Counted from the stretch's first letter, positions 1 through 6,820 are shown. The stretch: 10,420 bases of DNA from Synergistaceae bacterium (GCA_017475805.1 JAFVEW010000017.1:1-10420); one strand, 5' to 3'. Numbers and translations are program-made. Notes: generated by a model from the letters alone, not told the origin.

Positions 1-117
1 ATTGATTTAATCGCTCGCGGCGTTGAGGGTATCCACCTTTACACTATGAATCAGGCCGACACGGTGAGACGGATTGATCTTGGGATTCGTTCAGTTCTTT
101 ACACGAAACGCTTTTAA
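1..117 (+). CDS. metF: Methylenetetrahydrofolate reductase, C-terminal end (partial)
   Basis: Only the last 38 residues are present; the gene begins left of the window. The segment contains EGIHLYTMNQAD, which matches the conserved C-terminal strand of the MetF TIM barrel (GIHFYTLN in known members), followed by a short helix and the tail VLYTKRF. MetF reduces 5,10-methylene-THF to 5-methyl-THF, the methyl donor for methionine synthase. The stop TAA at 115-117 shares its last A with the ATG of the next gene, so the two are translationally coupled. That next gene encodes a MetH reactivation-type domain, which supports the methionine-branch assignment. Confidence is limited by the short fragment. 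Confidence 0.8.
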   Translation: MDLIARGVEGIHLYTMNQADTVRRIDLGIRSVLYTKRF

Positions 118-734
118 TGCAAGTAGGAATTAAAAATCACTCCTCACTAATTATAGACGCTTTAAGATATATGAAAGTTCCGCCTGCTTCACAGGATTCT
201 GAATTAAAAGAAACTTTGAGGCGGGCTTTTGATTCTCTTGAAAAGTTTATGACTCCGCGCTGTGTTTTCGGGAGATTTTTTATAAAAAAGTTTGATAATT
301 ATATTGAAATTGAAGGCGCGAATTTTTTCAGCAAAGATATAGCGCGACTCACTTCACGTTCAGACGAATGTTATTTATTAGCGGCAACTTTAGGCCATGA
401 AGTTGACAGACAGATTTTAATAGCTCAACAAAAAAATATGCTTGACGGCCTTGCGTTAGATGCCTGTGCTTCCGTTTATATTGATGAGTTCATAGATGAT
501 TTTATAAAAAATGAAATCAAACCGGGCCTTAAAGACGGAGAATTTTTAACTTCGCGTTTCAGTCCCGGCTACGGTGATTTGAAAATGAATGTTACAGAGG
601 ACATAATAACAATATTAAATGCCACGAAACGAATCGGGCTTTCAGTTACAAATTCGCTCATGATGACTCCGATTAAATCCGTAACGGCGATAATAGGGGT
701 CGCGAAAAAAAATAATAAAACTGAGCTATCTTAG
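117..734 (+). CDS. Free-standing MetH-activation-domain-like protein
   Basis: This 205-residue protein resembles the C-terminal activation (AdoMet-binding) domain of cobalamin-dependent methionine synthase. Key signs are TLGHEVDRQI (residues 91-100), RFSPGYGD (147-154, the R-x-x-x-G-Y AdoMet-binding motif) and SLMMTPIKSVTAIIG (180-194). In full MetH this domain supplies AdoMet to re-methylate oxidised cob(II)alamin. In some anaerobes MetH lacks it and a separate short protein is encoded nearby. I infer that role here; the MetH core is not in the window. The start ATG overlaps the metF stop (TAATG), so translation is probably coupled. Its stop overlaps that of the convergent cheV gene by four bases. 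The catalytic role of stand-alone copies is less certain than the fold. Confidence 0.8.
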   Translation: MQVGIKNHSSLIIDALRYMKVPPASQDSELKETLRRAFDSLEKFMTPRCVFGRFFIKKFDNYIEIEGANFFSKDIARLTSRSDECYLLAATLGHEVDRQILIAQQKNMLDGLALDACASVYIDEFIDDFIKNEIKPGLKDGEFLTSRFSPGYGDLKMNVTEDIITILNATKRIGLSVTNSLMMTPIKSVTAIIGVAKKNNKTELS

Positions 735-1645
735 TTTTCTTTTCTTGTTTTCTTACCGCTGCGGTAAATTTCCATTACAGCTTCGACGAGTTTATAAACA
801 TCAGGCTTTAGAACATGGACAATTTTTAGGCTCTCTGCACGTTCGAGCAAATCTTTAACCATAATCGACGAGAATAAAATTACAGGCATCTCGCTAGTTC
901 TCGAATCTTGCCGCAAAGTTTCAACGAGGCTTAAACCGTCAAGCAAAGGCATTTCAATATCAGAAACAAGCAAGTCAAAATTCTCGCCCTGATCCAGCAA
1001 TAATTTTCGCGCTTCAACTCCGTCTTTAACGGGATAAATACTCGTGAAGCCGGATTGTTTAAGAACGTCGCAAGTCTGTTGACGGAGCAGCGGCGAGTCA
1101 TCTGCTACAAGAATATGGAAGTCTTCAACGTGACCTAATTGCTCTTGATAATTATTTAATTTTTGCTGATCGAACATGTGTTCAGCTACGGCCGGAGCAG
1201 TCTCTTGAATAATAGCCTCGTAATCTAAAAGCAAAATATTTCGTTCGTCTCGTTTAATAATATATAAAACCCATTTTAATGAAACTCCGCGCATTTTCGA
1301 CGAGTCTAAATCTTCGGCGTTGACCTGCCTTATCCTTTCGACACCGTCAACTAAGAAGCCGAGTTTAATATCATTAAATTCAACGACCATAACTTTAGTA
1401 AGGTGCATAGGCACGTTAGAATGAATGCCTAAAAATATTCTTAAATCTATTAAAGGCAACAGAGCGTCGCGCAGGGTAGTTATTCCGACAAAAGACGGCG
1501 TTTTAGTCGGGATTGGGCGACAGCCTGTCCAGCGTAAAATTTCGCGGGTTTTGTTTACGTTTATGGCGAAAGCGTCTTTGCCGAGCGTGAAGACAACAAC
1601 TTCCCATTTTCGGCTTGCCGCTTCGACATTTCTTTTTTCTTCCAT
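731..1645 (-). CDS. cheV: CheV-type chemotaxis coupling protein (CheW-REC)
   Basis: This 304-residue cytoplasmic protein has a CheW-like domain (about 15-160) joined to a response-regulator receiver domain (about 175-298). CheV couples chemoreceptors to CheA, and phosphorylation of its receiver tunes adaptation. Receiver residues are visible: acidic pair D182/D183, phospho-acceptor D229 in VSDIEMPLLDG, a Ser at about 259 in the switch position, and K280 in LKPD. The ATG at 1643-1645 lacks a close Shine-Dalgarno; the best match, GGGAGGG, lies upstream of a stem-loop (separate entry). It is the last gene after hslV-hslU-codY, 151 bases from codY, where B. subtilis has flagellar genes, so the link to motility is kept in another form. 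Its stop overlaps the convergent gene by four bases. Confidence 0.9.
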   Translation of the reverse strand: MEEKRNVEAASRKWEVVVFTLGKDAFAINVNKTREILRWTGCRPIPTKTPSFVGITTLRDALLPLIDLRIFLGIHSNVPMHLTKVMVVEFNDIKLGFLVDGVERIRQVNAEDLDSSKMRGVSLKWVLYIIKRDERNILLLDYEAIIQETAPAVAEHMFDQQKLNNYQEQLGHVEDFHILVADDSPLLRQQTCDVLKQSGFTSIYPVKDGVEARKLLLDQGENFDLLVSDIEMPLLDGLSLVETLRQDSRTSEMPVILFSSIMVKDLLERAESLKIVHVLKPDVYKLVEAVMEIYRSGKKTRKEN

Positions 1646-1655
1646 TTTTTAATTC

Positions 1656-1673
1656 AAAGCAGATTACTGCTTT
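1656..1673 (-). promoter_or_regulatory. Stem-loop between Shine-Dalgarno and start codon of cheV
   Basis: A perfect inverted repeat, AAAGCAG-ATTA-CTGCTTT (7-bp arms, 4-base loop), lies in the cheV leader. On the transcript, the Shine-Dalgarno-like GGGAGGG (about 1677-1683) is just 5' of the hairpin and the ATG (1645) is 10 bases 3' of it. Linear spacing is about 31 bases, too long for normal initiation. Folding of the stem would remove 18 bases and leave about 13, near a usable distance. The structure is seen in the sequence; its effect on translation is inferred. Confidence 0.5.
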
Positions 1674-1719
1674 TAACCCTCCCGTTTTTATTTTTATAAA
1701 ATCTGAGAAATTAATTTAC

Positions 1720-1725
1720 ATTATA
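1720..1725 (-). promoter_or_regulatory. Possible -10 element for cheV
   Basis: A TATAAT is present on the minus strand in the codY-cheV gap, but no good -35 sits about 17 bases upstream (CTAACT at best). Transcription from here would give a leader of about 65-70 bases that includes the cheV hairpin. The region is very AT-rich, so a chance match is possible. Confidence 0.3.
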
Positions 1726-1741
1726 ATCTATTATCGAATTA

Positions 1742-1793
1742 AAGTTAGGATTTAGAAATTGAGTTTTTTCACTTCTAATTCCTAACTTCTAAT
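1742..1793. repeat. Heptamer-repeat hairpin downstream of codY
   Basis: Tandem 7-mers TTCTAAT-TCCTAAC-TTCTAAT (1773-1793) face inverted copies: AAGTTAGGA (1742-1750) pairs with TCCTAACTT (1780-1788), and TTAGAA (1752-1757) pairs with TTCTAA (1773-1778). Together they form a long stem with one mismatch around a T-rich centre. A related element lies on the other side of codY. The stem has no clear T-run on the minus strand, so it is at best a weak terminator. It resembles the short tandem heptamer repeats known from cyanobacteria, but I cannot assign it to a named family. Confidence 0.6.
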
Positions 1794-1796
1794 TAA

Positions 1797-2618
1797 TTAA
1801 TTTAAGTATTCAAGCAATAACGGACTTAAAATTTTTATATAAGTTCCTTTCATTCCGAGACTGCGGCTTTCAATTAAACCTGCGCTTTCAAGTTTTCTTA
1901 AAGCATTAACAATAACGCTTCTTGTAACGCCGACTCTGTCAGCAACTTTTGAGGCAACTGCTACGCCTTCCATGCCGCCAAGTTCGGCAATAATATGCTT
2001 CATGCTCGCAAGCTCTGAATATGATAAAGCCCTGATTGCCATTTGAACACTTAAACTGTTTCGCGAATTTTCTTCAAGAATTTTCGCACGTTCATTCAAA
2101 ATTTGAATCCCTGCGATCATTCCTAAATATTCAGCTAACAAAACATCTTCAATCAAGAACGGCGCGTGAAATCTCACAAGCATTATAGTTCCAAGTCTTT
2201 CAGCACTTGCAGCGATTATAGGCACATACATTAAATGTTTTTCAGGACGTTCGCCGTCATAATCGTCGTCAAATAAAAAAGCGTCCTCGTCATGAATTTC
2301 AGAATCGCGGCATCTGTTCATTTTTTCGACGTACTCATCAGGCATAACGCCATCCTCGAAACTTTCTAAAAGGGCTTTTGATTTATATTCAGGAAGCCAA
2401 TAATATCCTAATAAATCGCCATCGCTGTTTACAACATAAACATTAGCGTTTGAAAACTCCGAGAGCATTTTTGAAAGTTTTGTGTAGTCAAGAGGCTCTC
2501 CTTTTTGTTTAGCTTGAAAGGCGCGATTGACAAAGCGGGTTTTTTCAAGCAAGGCGTTTAGAGCTTCGTCAATATCAGCCCGCCGTTCTCTTTCGTGGCG
2601 CAATGAAATTTTAGTCAT
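1797..2618 (-). CDS. codY: GTP/branched-chain amino acid-sensing global regulator CodY
   Basis: The protein has 273 residues, against about 259 in B. subtilis; the extra is a charged N-terminal extension of about 18 residues. The N-terminal GAF-like effector domain spans about 20-175, with the conserved core VPIIAASAERLGTIML at about 132-147. The C-terminal winged HTH (about 205-265) includes ASKVADRVGVTRSVIVNAL and SRSLGMKGTYIKIL, nearly identical to the Firmicutes CodY DNA-reading segment. CodY represses amino acid, transport and stationary-phase genes when isoleucine/valine/leucine and GTP are plentiful. An AGGAG at 2629-2633 lies 10 bases before the ATG. It is third after hslV and hslU, the classic order. 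Heptamer-repeat hairpins on both sides may separate its expression from its neighbours. No convincing CodY box was seen in the window. Confidence 0.95.
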   Translation of the reverse strand: MTKISLRHERERRADIDEALNALLEKTRFVNRAFQAKQKGEPLDYTKLSKMLSEFSNANVYVVNSDGDLLGYYWLPEYKSKALLESFEDGVMPDEYVEKMNRCRDSEIHDEDAFLFDDDYDGERPEKHLMYVPIIAASAERLGTIMLVRFHAPFLIEDVLLAEYLGMIAGIQILNERAKILEENSRNSLSVQMAIRALSYSELASMKHIIAELGGMEGVAVASKVADRVGVTRSVIVNALRKLESAGLIESRSLGMKGTYIKILSPLLLEYLN

Positions 2619-2648
2619 GATTAATTTTCTCCTAATTCAAAATAATAA

Positions 2649-2698
2649 AGGAATTAAGAAATGTTTTTTTACTTCCTAACTCCTAACTCCTAATTCCT
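2649..2698. repeat. Heptamer-repeat hairpin between hslU and codY
   Basis: The run TCCTAAC-TCCTAAC-TCCTAAT-TCCTAC (2674-2699) is a tandem 7-mer array. AGGAATTA (2649-2656) is the exact complement of TAATTCCT (2691-2698), giving an 8-bp stem around a T7 centre. It shares heptamer, orientation and T-rich core with the element at 1742-1793, so codY sits between two members of one repeat family. The function is unknown. Confidence 0.6.
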
Positions 2699-2704
2699 AC
2701 TTGT

Positions 2705-4123
2705 TTATAACAGGTATCGTCTAATATCACGGTTTTCGACAAGGCCGCTTAATTTTTCCTTGACCATTTCGCCCGTGATTTCAATTTTTTCTTTGTCCAT
2801 GTCGCTGACACTGAAGCTGATTTCTTCTAATAATTGCTCCATCATAGTGTGAAGACGGCGCGCACCTATGTCTTCCATTTCGGAATTCATTTTGTGAGCA
2901 AGTTTAGCGATTGCTTCAGTGGCTTCTTTCGTGAACGAAAGCTCCGTGCCTTCGGTCGATATTAAAGCCTCGTATTGACGGATTAAACTATTTTCAGGTT
3001 CAGTCAAAATCTGCTGTAAATGTTCCCAGCTTAAAGGCTCAAGCTCGACTCTAATCGGGAAACGTCCCTGAAGTTCGGGGATTAAATCCGAAGGTTTGAC
3101 ACCGCTAAAAGCTCCTGCTGCGATAAATAAAACATGGTCAGTTTTTACCGGGCCGTAACGGGTTTGAACTACGGAGCCTTCAACGATAGGCAATAAATCA
3201 CGCTGGACTCCTTCGCGGCTGACATCGGGACCGTGAGAGCCTCCGCCTTTGACGACGACTTTGTCAATCTCATCAAGAAAGACGATGCCGTCTTCTTGAG
3301 CTAAGTCTAATGCTTCTTTTGCCATTGCTTCAGCGTCGATTAATTTTTCAGCTTCTTCCTGCTGCAAAATTCTCATTGCCTCTTTGACTTTCATATGACG
3401 TTTTTTAGTTTTCTTTGGCATTATGCCGCCGATAACTTCAGTGATATTAATTCCCATGACGTCCATTCCGGGAGCTGAAAAAATCGGAGGAGTTGCGCCG
3501 CTGTCGTTGACTTCGATTTCTACGTCCTTATCATCAAGTTTGCCGTCGCGGAGCATTTTCAAAAATTTTGTTCTCGTTCGTTTATATTTCTCTGCTTCTT
3601 CGGGAGTCTCTTCAGGCTCGTTATCATTATCTCCGTCATCAGATTTATCCGCAAAAACTTTCATGAAGTCGGGCATAGAAAATTTTTTCTCGCGCTTCGG
3701 CAAAAGAGCATCAAGGAGTCTTTCTTCAGCATGTTCTCTCGCCGGGTCTTGAACTTCCTCAATCATTCTCTTGCGAACCATTGAGACTGCGAACTCTGTC
3801 AAATCGCGGATGATAGTTTCAACGTCGCGGCCGACATAGCCGACTTCAGTAAATTTCGTAGCTTCGACTTTAACGAACGGAGCATTAGAAAGAGTTGCGA
3901 GCCTTCTTGCGATTTCAGTTTTTCCGACGCCTGTAGGCCCTACCATTAAAATATTTTTTGGCATGATTTCGTGGGCAATTTCCGGCGGCAAAGCTCTGCG
4001 TCTGATTCTATTTCGTAAAGCAATAGCAACGGCGCGCTTGGCCTTATCTTGTCCGACGATATAGCGGTTTAGGTGTTCGATAATTTTTGACGGTGTTAAA
4101 TCTGATTTAATTAATTTTTCCAT
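2705..4123 (-). CDS. hslU: HslU, ATPase subunit of the HslUV protease
   Basis: This is a 472-residue AAA+ unfoldase of normal family size that feeds substrates to HslV. Motifs are intact: Walker A GPTGVGKT (62-69), pore loop GYVG (95-98), an acidic intermediate (I) domain of about 110-245, Walker B VFLDE (281-285), and sensor 2 GARR (420-423). The C-terminal tail IRRYLL is the type that inserts into HslV. An upstream in-frame start would overlap hslV by over 100 bases. The ATG at 4123 is preferred because the family N-terminus (LTPSKIIEHLNRYIVGQDKAK) begins there and GGAGA lies 12 bases upstream inside the hslV end. It starts 4 bases after hslV, so both are co-translated; the codY gap is 86 bases. 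Confidence 0.96.
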   Translation of the reverse strand: MEKLIKSDLTPSKIIEHLNRYIVGQDKAKRAVAIALRNRIRRRALPPEIAHEIMPKNILMVGPTGVGKTEIARRLATLSNAPFVKVEATKFTEVGYVGRDVETIIRDLTEFAVSMVRKRMIEEVQDPAREHAEERLLDALLPKREKKFSMPDFMKVFADKSDDGDNDNEPEETPEEAEKYKRTRTKFLKMLRDGKLDDKDVEIEVNDSGATPPIFSAPGMDVMGINITEVIGGIMPKKTKKRHMKVKEAMRILQQEEAEKLIDAEAMAKEALDLAQEDGIVFLDEIDKVVVKGGGSHGPDVSREGVQRDLLPIVEGSVVQTRYGPVKTDHVLFIAAGAFSGVKPSDLIPELQGRFPIRVELEPLSWEHLQQILTEPENSLIRQYEALISTEGTELSFTKEATEAIAKLAHKMNSEMEDIGARRLHTMMEQLLEEISFSVSDMDKEKIEITGEMVKEKLSGLVENRDIRRYLL

Positions 4124-4127
4124 AAGT

Positions 4128-4673
4128 TTATTTATCTCCAAGTGTTTCGACAATAATATTATTGTTCGTGTAAATGCAAATTTCTGACGCAAGCTCAATG
4201 GAACGTCTTGCGATTTCTTCTGCTGACATTTTTGTAGCCTCAACTAAAGCCCGGCCTGCAGCGAGAGCAAAGCCTCCGCCTGAGCCGATAGCTGCAACAT
4301 TTCCTTCGGGTTCTAAAATGTCGCCTGCGCCGCTTAATAATAGAGTCATTTCAGTGTTAGCTGCGAGCATCATGGCCTCAAGTTTTCGCAAAACTTTATC
4401 CATTCGCCATTCTTTAACGAGACGCACTGCGCCTTTCATTAAGTCGCCTTTTTCCTGTTCGAGGCAGTTTTCAAATTTTTCAAGCAAAGTCATAGCGTCG
4501 GCTGTCGAGCCTGCGAAGCCTGTTAAAATTTTCCCGTCTAATAACGGTCTGACTTTCCGCGCCGTAGATTTTACGACCTGAGACCCTAAAGTTACCTGAC
4601 CGTCTCCGGCCATTGCTACACGTGAGCCTCTTCTCACGCATACTATTGTAGTTCCATGAAACAGATTAATCAT
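4128..4673 (-). CDS. hslV: HslV, peptidase subunit of the HslUV protease
   Basis: This 181-residue threonine protease forms double hexameric rings that cap with HslU and degrade unfolded cytoplasmic proteins. A seven-residue propeptide MINLFHG precedes catalytic T8 (mature Thr1) in TTIVCVRR. Further active-site positions are D24, K40 and S131, equivalent to D17, K33 and S124 of the mature enzyme. A short propeptide ending F-H-(G/A) before TTI matches the Firmicutes CodW form rather than the E. coli Met-only form. The Shine-Dalgarno-like AAAAGGA touches the ATG directly (4671-4673), which is unusually close; no better in-frame start was found. It is the first gene of the leftward operon with hslU. 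No xerC (the usual upstream partner) is present; a divergent gene sits there instead. Confidence 0.96.
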   Translation of the reverse strand: MINLFHGTTIVCVRRGSRVAMAGDGQVTLGSQVVKSTARKVRPLLDGKILTGFAGSTADAMTLLEKFENCLEQEKGDLMKGAVRLVKEWRMDKVLRKLEAMMLAANTEMTLLLSGAGDILEPEGNVAAIGSGGGFALAAGRALVEATKMSAEEIARRSIELASEICIYTNNNIIVETLGDK

Positions 4674-4805
4674 TCCTTTTTTAATTTTTAATGTTTAATA
4701 ATATCTCATTTGCCGCTATTTTTGAAATATTTTTATTAAATTAAAAATTTCGTGTTACAATAAGCAAACAAAAAATTTTTGAATATTTATAAAGAAAATT
4801 TAATT

Positions 4806-4829
4806 TTTTCAACTACATTTTCAACTACA
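4806..4829. repeat. Perfect 12-bp tandem duplication
   Basis: TTTTCAACTACA occurs twice head to tail (4806-4817, 4818-4829). It lies about 90 bases upstream of the rightward extended -10 and about 135 bases from the hslV start. It could be a regulator-binding site for either gene or a simple slippage product. Confidence 0.7.
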
Positions 4830-4913
4830 AAAATCTTAAAATTTTTTCGCAATCATCAAAATTGATAAAGATAAAACGAAAATTAGAATTTCAAAATTAA
4901 AATCGGCCTCGTA

Positions 4914-4922
4914 TGCTATAAT
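4914..4922 (+). promoter_or_regulatory. Extended -10 promoter for the TROVE-like gene or its leader RNA
   Basis: TGCTATAAT is a perfect extended -10 (TGn plus TATAAT at 4917-4922). No good -35 hexamer is present about 17 bases upstream, which extended -10 promoters tolerate. Transcription would begin near 4929 and give a leader of about 217 nt before the ATG at 5147, unusually long for a simple leader. Confidence 0.6.
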
Positions 4923-4977
4923 TTCAAACATAAAAGCACATACAGCAATTTAATTTATTGCCAACTTTTTTTAATTA

Positions 4978-5097
4978 ACCCGGAAAGCGCGCAACGCTTC
5001 CAGTGTGCTTTGGCTAAAAGCTAAAGGCTAAAGGCGCATACAGCAAAACTTTAGGCACGAGTAGATGTAAAAATCTGCGGATAAAAAACTGCGCCTT
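4978..5097 (+). ncRNA. Candidate structured leader / Y-RNA-like RNA upstream of TROVE-like gene
   Basis: Several helices can form. (a) GGAAAGCG (4982-4989) with CGCTTCC (4995-5001), one bulged A. (b) CTTTGGC with GCTAAAG around 5008-5025, one G-U pair. (c) A perfect 8-bp closing stem AAGGCGCA (5031-5038) with TGCGCCTT (5090-5097), enclosing a small hairpin GTAGAT (5061-5066) with ATCTGC (5073-5078). GCACATACAGCAA (4936-4948) recurs as GCGCATACAGCAA (5034-5046). Ro60/TROVE proteins bind Y RNAs, whose ends pair and whose genes often sit beside the protein gene. Position and end-pairing fit that idea, but I see no clear YrlA tRNA-like sequence and no terminator before the gene, so the identity is speculative. 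Confidence 0.3.
5012..5035 (+). repeat. 7-bp tandem repeat in the leader
   Basis: GGCTAAA-AGCTAAA-GGCTAAA-GGC repeats with a period of seven bases. It allows alternative pairing registers with CTTTGGC upstream and CTTTAGGC (about 5049-5056) downstream, so the leader may switch between folds. The unit differs from the TYCTAAY heptamers near codY. Confidence 0.6.
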
Positions 5098-5146
5098 GTC
5101 TTTCAAATTTTAAGTCTGCGACGCTTTAACTTAAGGAGTTTTAATA

Positions 5147-6604
5147 ATGCTTGAATATCTTAAAAACGAAGCCAACAAAACTTTAACTGAAAATTTAGCA
5201 GCAACTTATAAATCTACGCTTTCAGATTGCCTTGATTTATTCGCAACTGTCGGAGCTTTACGAAACGCCGACGATAACGAAATTCAAAAAAGATTCATGC
5301 GTGCTTTCATAGAGGATAAAAATTTAGCTTTGAAGATTGCTTTTTATGCCCGTGATGTTCGCGGCGGTCTTGGTGAACGTAGAGTCTTTCGCGTGATTTT
5401 AGAATGGCTTGCGGAAAATTCGCCGTCTTCAATAATAAAAAATATAAAATTTATTCCAGAGTTCGGACGTTTTGATGATTTATTAGCGTTATTAAAAACG
5501 TCGTGTGAAGAAGATACGATAGATTTTATAAAATCTCAGCTTGAAAGCGATATTAAAAGCGAAACTCCGTCGCTTTTAGCAAAGTGGCTGCCGTCGATAA
5601 ATGCTTCGGACAAAATTACAAGACGCCGCGCAAGAAGTCTCGCGAAATTTTTAGGAATGGATTATAAAAATTATCGTCAAACGCTCTCGAATTTAAGAAA
5701 GAAAATAAAAATCATAGAGAATAATTTACGCGAAAAAGATTACACTTTCGATTATTCAGCGCAGCCTTCAAAAGCTATGCTTAAATATAGACAGGCTTTT
5801 ATCCGCAACGATAATGAACGCTATAAAAAATTTTTAGGCGACGTTGCAGCAGGCAAAGCAAAAATCAATACTGGAACTTTAACGCCTTATGAAATTATTT
5901 TGCCGCTCGTAGGGCAACGCGAAGAATTTTCGCCTGAAGAATTAAAATCTCTCGACGTAACTTGGAACGCTCAAGAAGATTTTACTCACGGAGAAAACGC
6001 TATTGCTGTTGTCGACGGCTCAGGCTCGATATATCGGCTTGACGGTATAATTTCTCCGATTTCTGTAGCTTTGTCGCTTGGAATTTATTTTGCCGAACGC
6101 AACAAGGGTAAGTTCAAAAATCATTTCATAACTTTTTCACAGAAACCGCAGCTTGTAGAGATTAAAGGCGAAAATATTTTCGAGAAAGTAAATTACTGTC
6201 AGACTTTCAATGAAGTTGCAAACACTGACATTCAAAAAGTCTTTGAATTAATATTAAAAACGGCCGTTAAAAATAATCTGCCTCAAAGCGAAATGCCAGC
6301 GACGATTTATATAATTTCAGATATGGAATTTGACTATTGCACAGAAAACGCAGATTTAACGAATTTTGAATACGCAAAAAAAATTTTTTCTGAGCATGGA
6401 TATAATTTACCTAAAATTATTTTCTGGAACGTCGATAGCCGCAATGCTCAGCAGCCCGTTACGATGAACGAGCAGGGAGTTGCTCTTGTAAGCGGAACAT
6501 CGCCGCGAATTTTCTCAATGATAACGGCCGGAAATGTAACGCCTTTAGAATTTATGCTTCAGATTTTGAATTCACCGCGTTATGAAGGTATCATTGCCAT
6601 TTAG
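5147..6604 (+). CDS. TROVE/DUF2828-like RNA-binding protein with von Willebrand A domain
   Basis: This 485-residue cytoplasmic protein has no signal or membrane segment. Residues 1-265 are helical and carry ARDVRGGLGERRVF (68-81), IPEFGRFDDLL (103-113), PSKAMLKYRQAF (207-218) and GKAKINTGTLTPYEI (236-250), a pattern I associate with DUF2828/TROVE proteins, relatives of the Ro60 HEAT-repeat ring. Residues about 284-485 form a vWA domain with a metal-site motif D290-G-S-G-S294, TDIQ (360-363) and SDMEFD (391-396). Ro60-type proteins bind Y RNAs and misfolded RNAs and act in RNA quality control under stress. Applying that role here is inference. AAGGAG (5133-5138) lies 8 bases before the ATG and abuts a weak TTAAGT/ACTTAA inverted repeat. 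No RtcB or PNPase partner is nearby. Confidence 0.8.
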   Translation: MLEYLKNEANKTLTENLAATYKSTLSDCLDLFATVGALRNADDNEIQKRFMRAFIEDKNLALKIAFYARDVRGGLGERRVFRVILEWLAENSPSSIIKNIKFIPEFGRFDDLLALLKTSCEEDTIDFIKSQLESDIKSETPSLLAKWLPSINASDKITRRRARSLAKFLGMDYKNYRQTLSNLRKKIKIIENNLREKDYTFDYSAQPSKAMLKYRQAFIRNDNERYKKFLGDVAAGKAKINTGTLTPYEIILPLVGQREEFSPEELKSLDVTWNAQEDFTHGENAIAVVDGSGSIYRLDGIISPISVALSLGIYFAERNKGKFKNHFITFSQKPQLVEIKGENIFEKVNYCQTFNEVANTDIQKVFELILKTAVKNNLPQSEMPATIYIISDMEFDYCTENADLTNFEYAKKIFSEHGYNLPKIIFWNVDSRNAQQPVTMNEQGVALVSGTSPRIFSMITAGNVTPLEFMLQILNSPRYEGIIAI

Positions 6605-6656
6605 CATGGACAATAAAATAAAATATTTGCTTTTCTGTTTGCTAAAAAAAATCTAA

Positions 6657-6665
6657 TGATATAAA
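6657..6665 (+). promoter_or_regulatory. Probable tRNA-Gly promoter (extended -10)
   Basis: TGATATAAA is an extended -10 (TGn plus TATAAA) ending 16 bases before the tRNA, giving a start about 9-10 bases upstream of it. The -35 is weak (TTTGCT at 16-bp spacing). Confidence 0.5.
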
Positions 6666-6681
6666 ATTACGAGAGTTGTTT

Positions 6682-6756
6682 GCGGACGTAGTTCAACGGT
6701 AGAGCGTCAGCTTCCCAAGCTGAATGTTGCGGGTTCGAATCCCGTCGTCCGCTCCA
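6682..6756 (+). tRNA. tRNA-Gly, anticodon CCC
   Basis: A full cloverleaf is readable. The acceptor arm GCGGACG pairs perfectly with CGTCCGC (6746-6752). The anticodon arm TCAGC-TTCCCAA-GCTGA places CCC at 34-36 after U33. The T arm GCGGG-TTCGAAT-CCCGT carries the standard T-loop. The discriminator is T6753 and CCA (6754-6756) is encoded. It reads GGG glycine codons. tRNA 3' ends are common integration targets, and phage-like genes begin shortly downstream. Confidence 0.96.
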
Positions 6757-6820
6757 TTTGTGCGCTCTTATCAGTCGTCATCATGTTTTCTTATCACGAT
6801 TTTATCATTCAAATTTCTCA

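Larger units (their letters stand above)
4674..5146. other. Divergent intergenic region between hslV and the TROVE-like gene
   Basis: This is a 473-bp gap with no credible protein gene on either strand. The hslV-proximal half (4674-4910) is extremely AT-rich, with A/T tracts and a 12-bp tandem duplication. The half nearer the TROVE-like gene is less AT-rich and holds an extended -10 promoter, several stem-loops and a 7-bp tandem repeat (separate entries). An hslV promoter must lie in the AT-rich half, but the many A/T hexamers make a single choice unreliable. Confidence 0.7.

Noticed and set aside
1425..1652. 75-residue plus-strand frame within cheV
   Set aside because: It is the shadow of the CheW-like domain, with no start context or family match.
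1693..1712. Possible CodY-binding box in the codY-cheV gap
   Set aside because: The best alignment to AATTTTCWGAAAATT has about six mismatches, no better than expected in AT-rich DNA.
3423..3752. 109-residue plus-strand frame inside hslU
   Set aside because: It is wholly antisense to the conserved hslU I-domain/linker region, is serine-rich from reverse-complement codons and has no ribosome site.
4174..4581. 135-residue plus-strand frame inside hslV
   Set aside because: It is antisense to a fully conserved hslV with intact active site and shows no domain or ribosome site.
6601..6650. Terminator for the TROVE-like gene (TTAGCA … TGCTAA)
   Set aside because: The arms are 6 bp with a loop over 30 bases and are followed by A's rather than T's on the plus strand.
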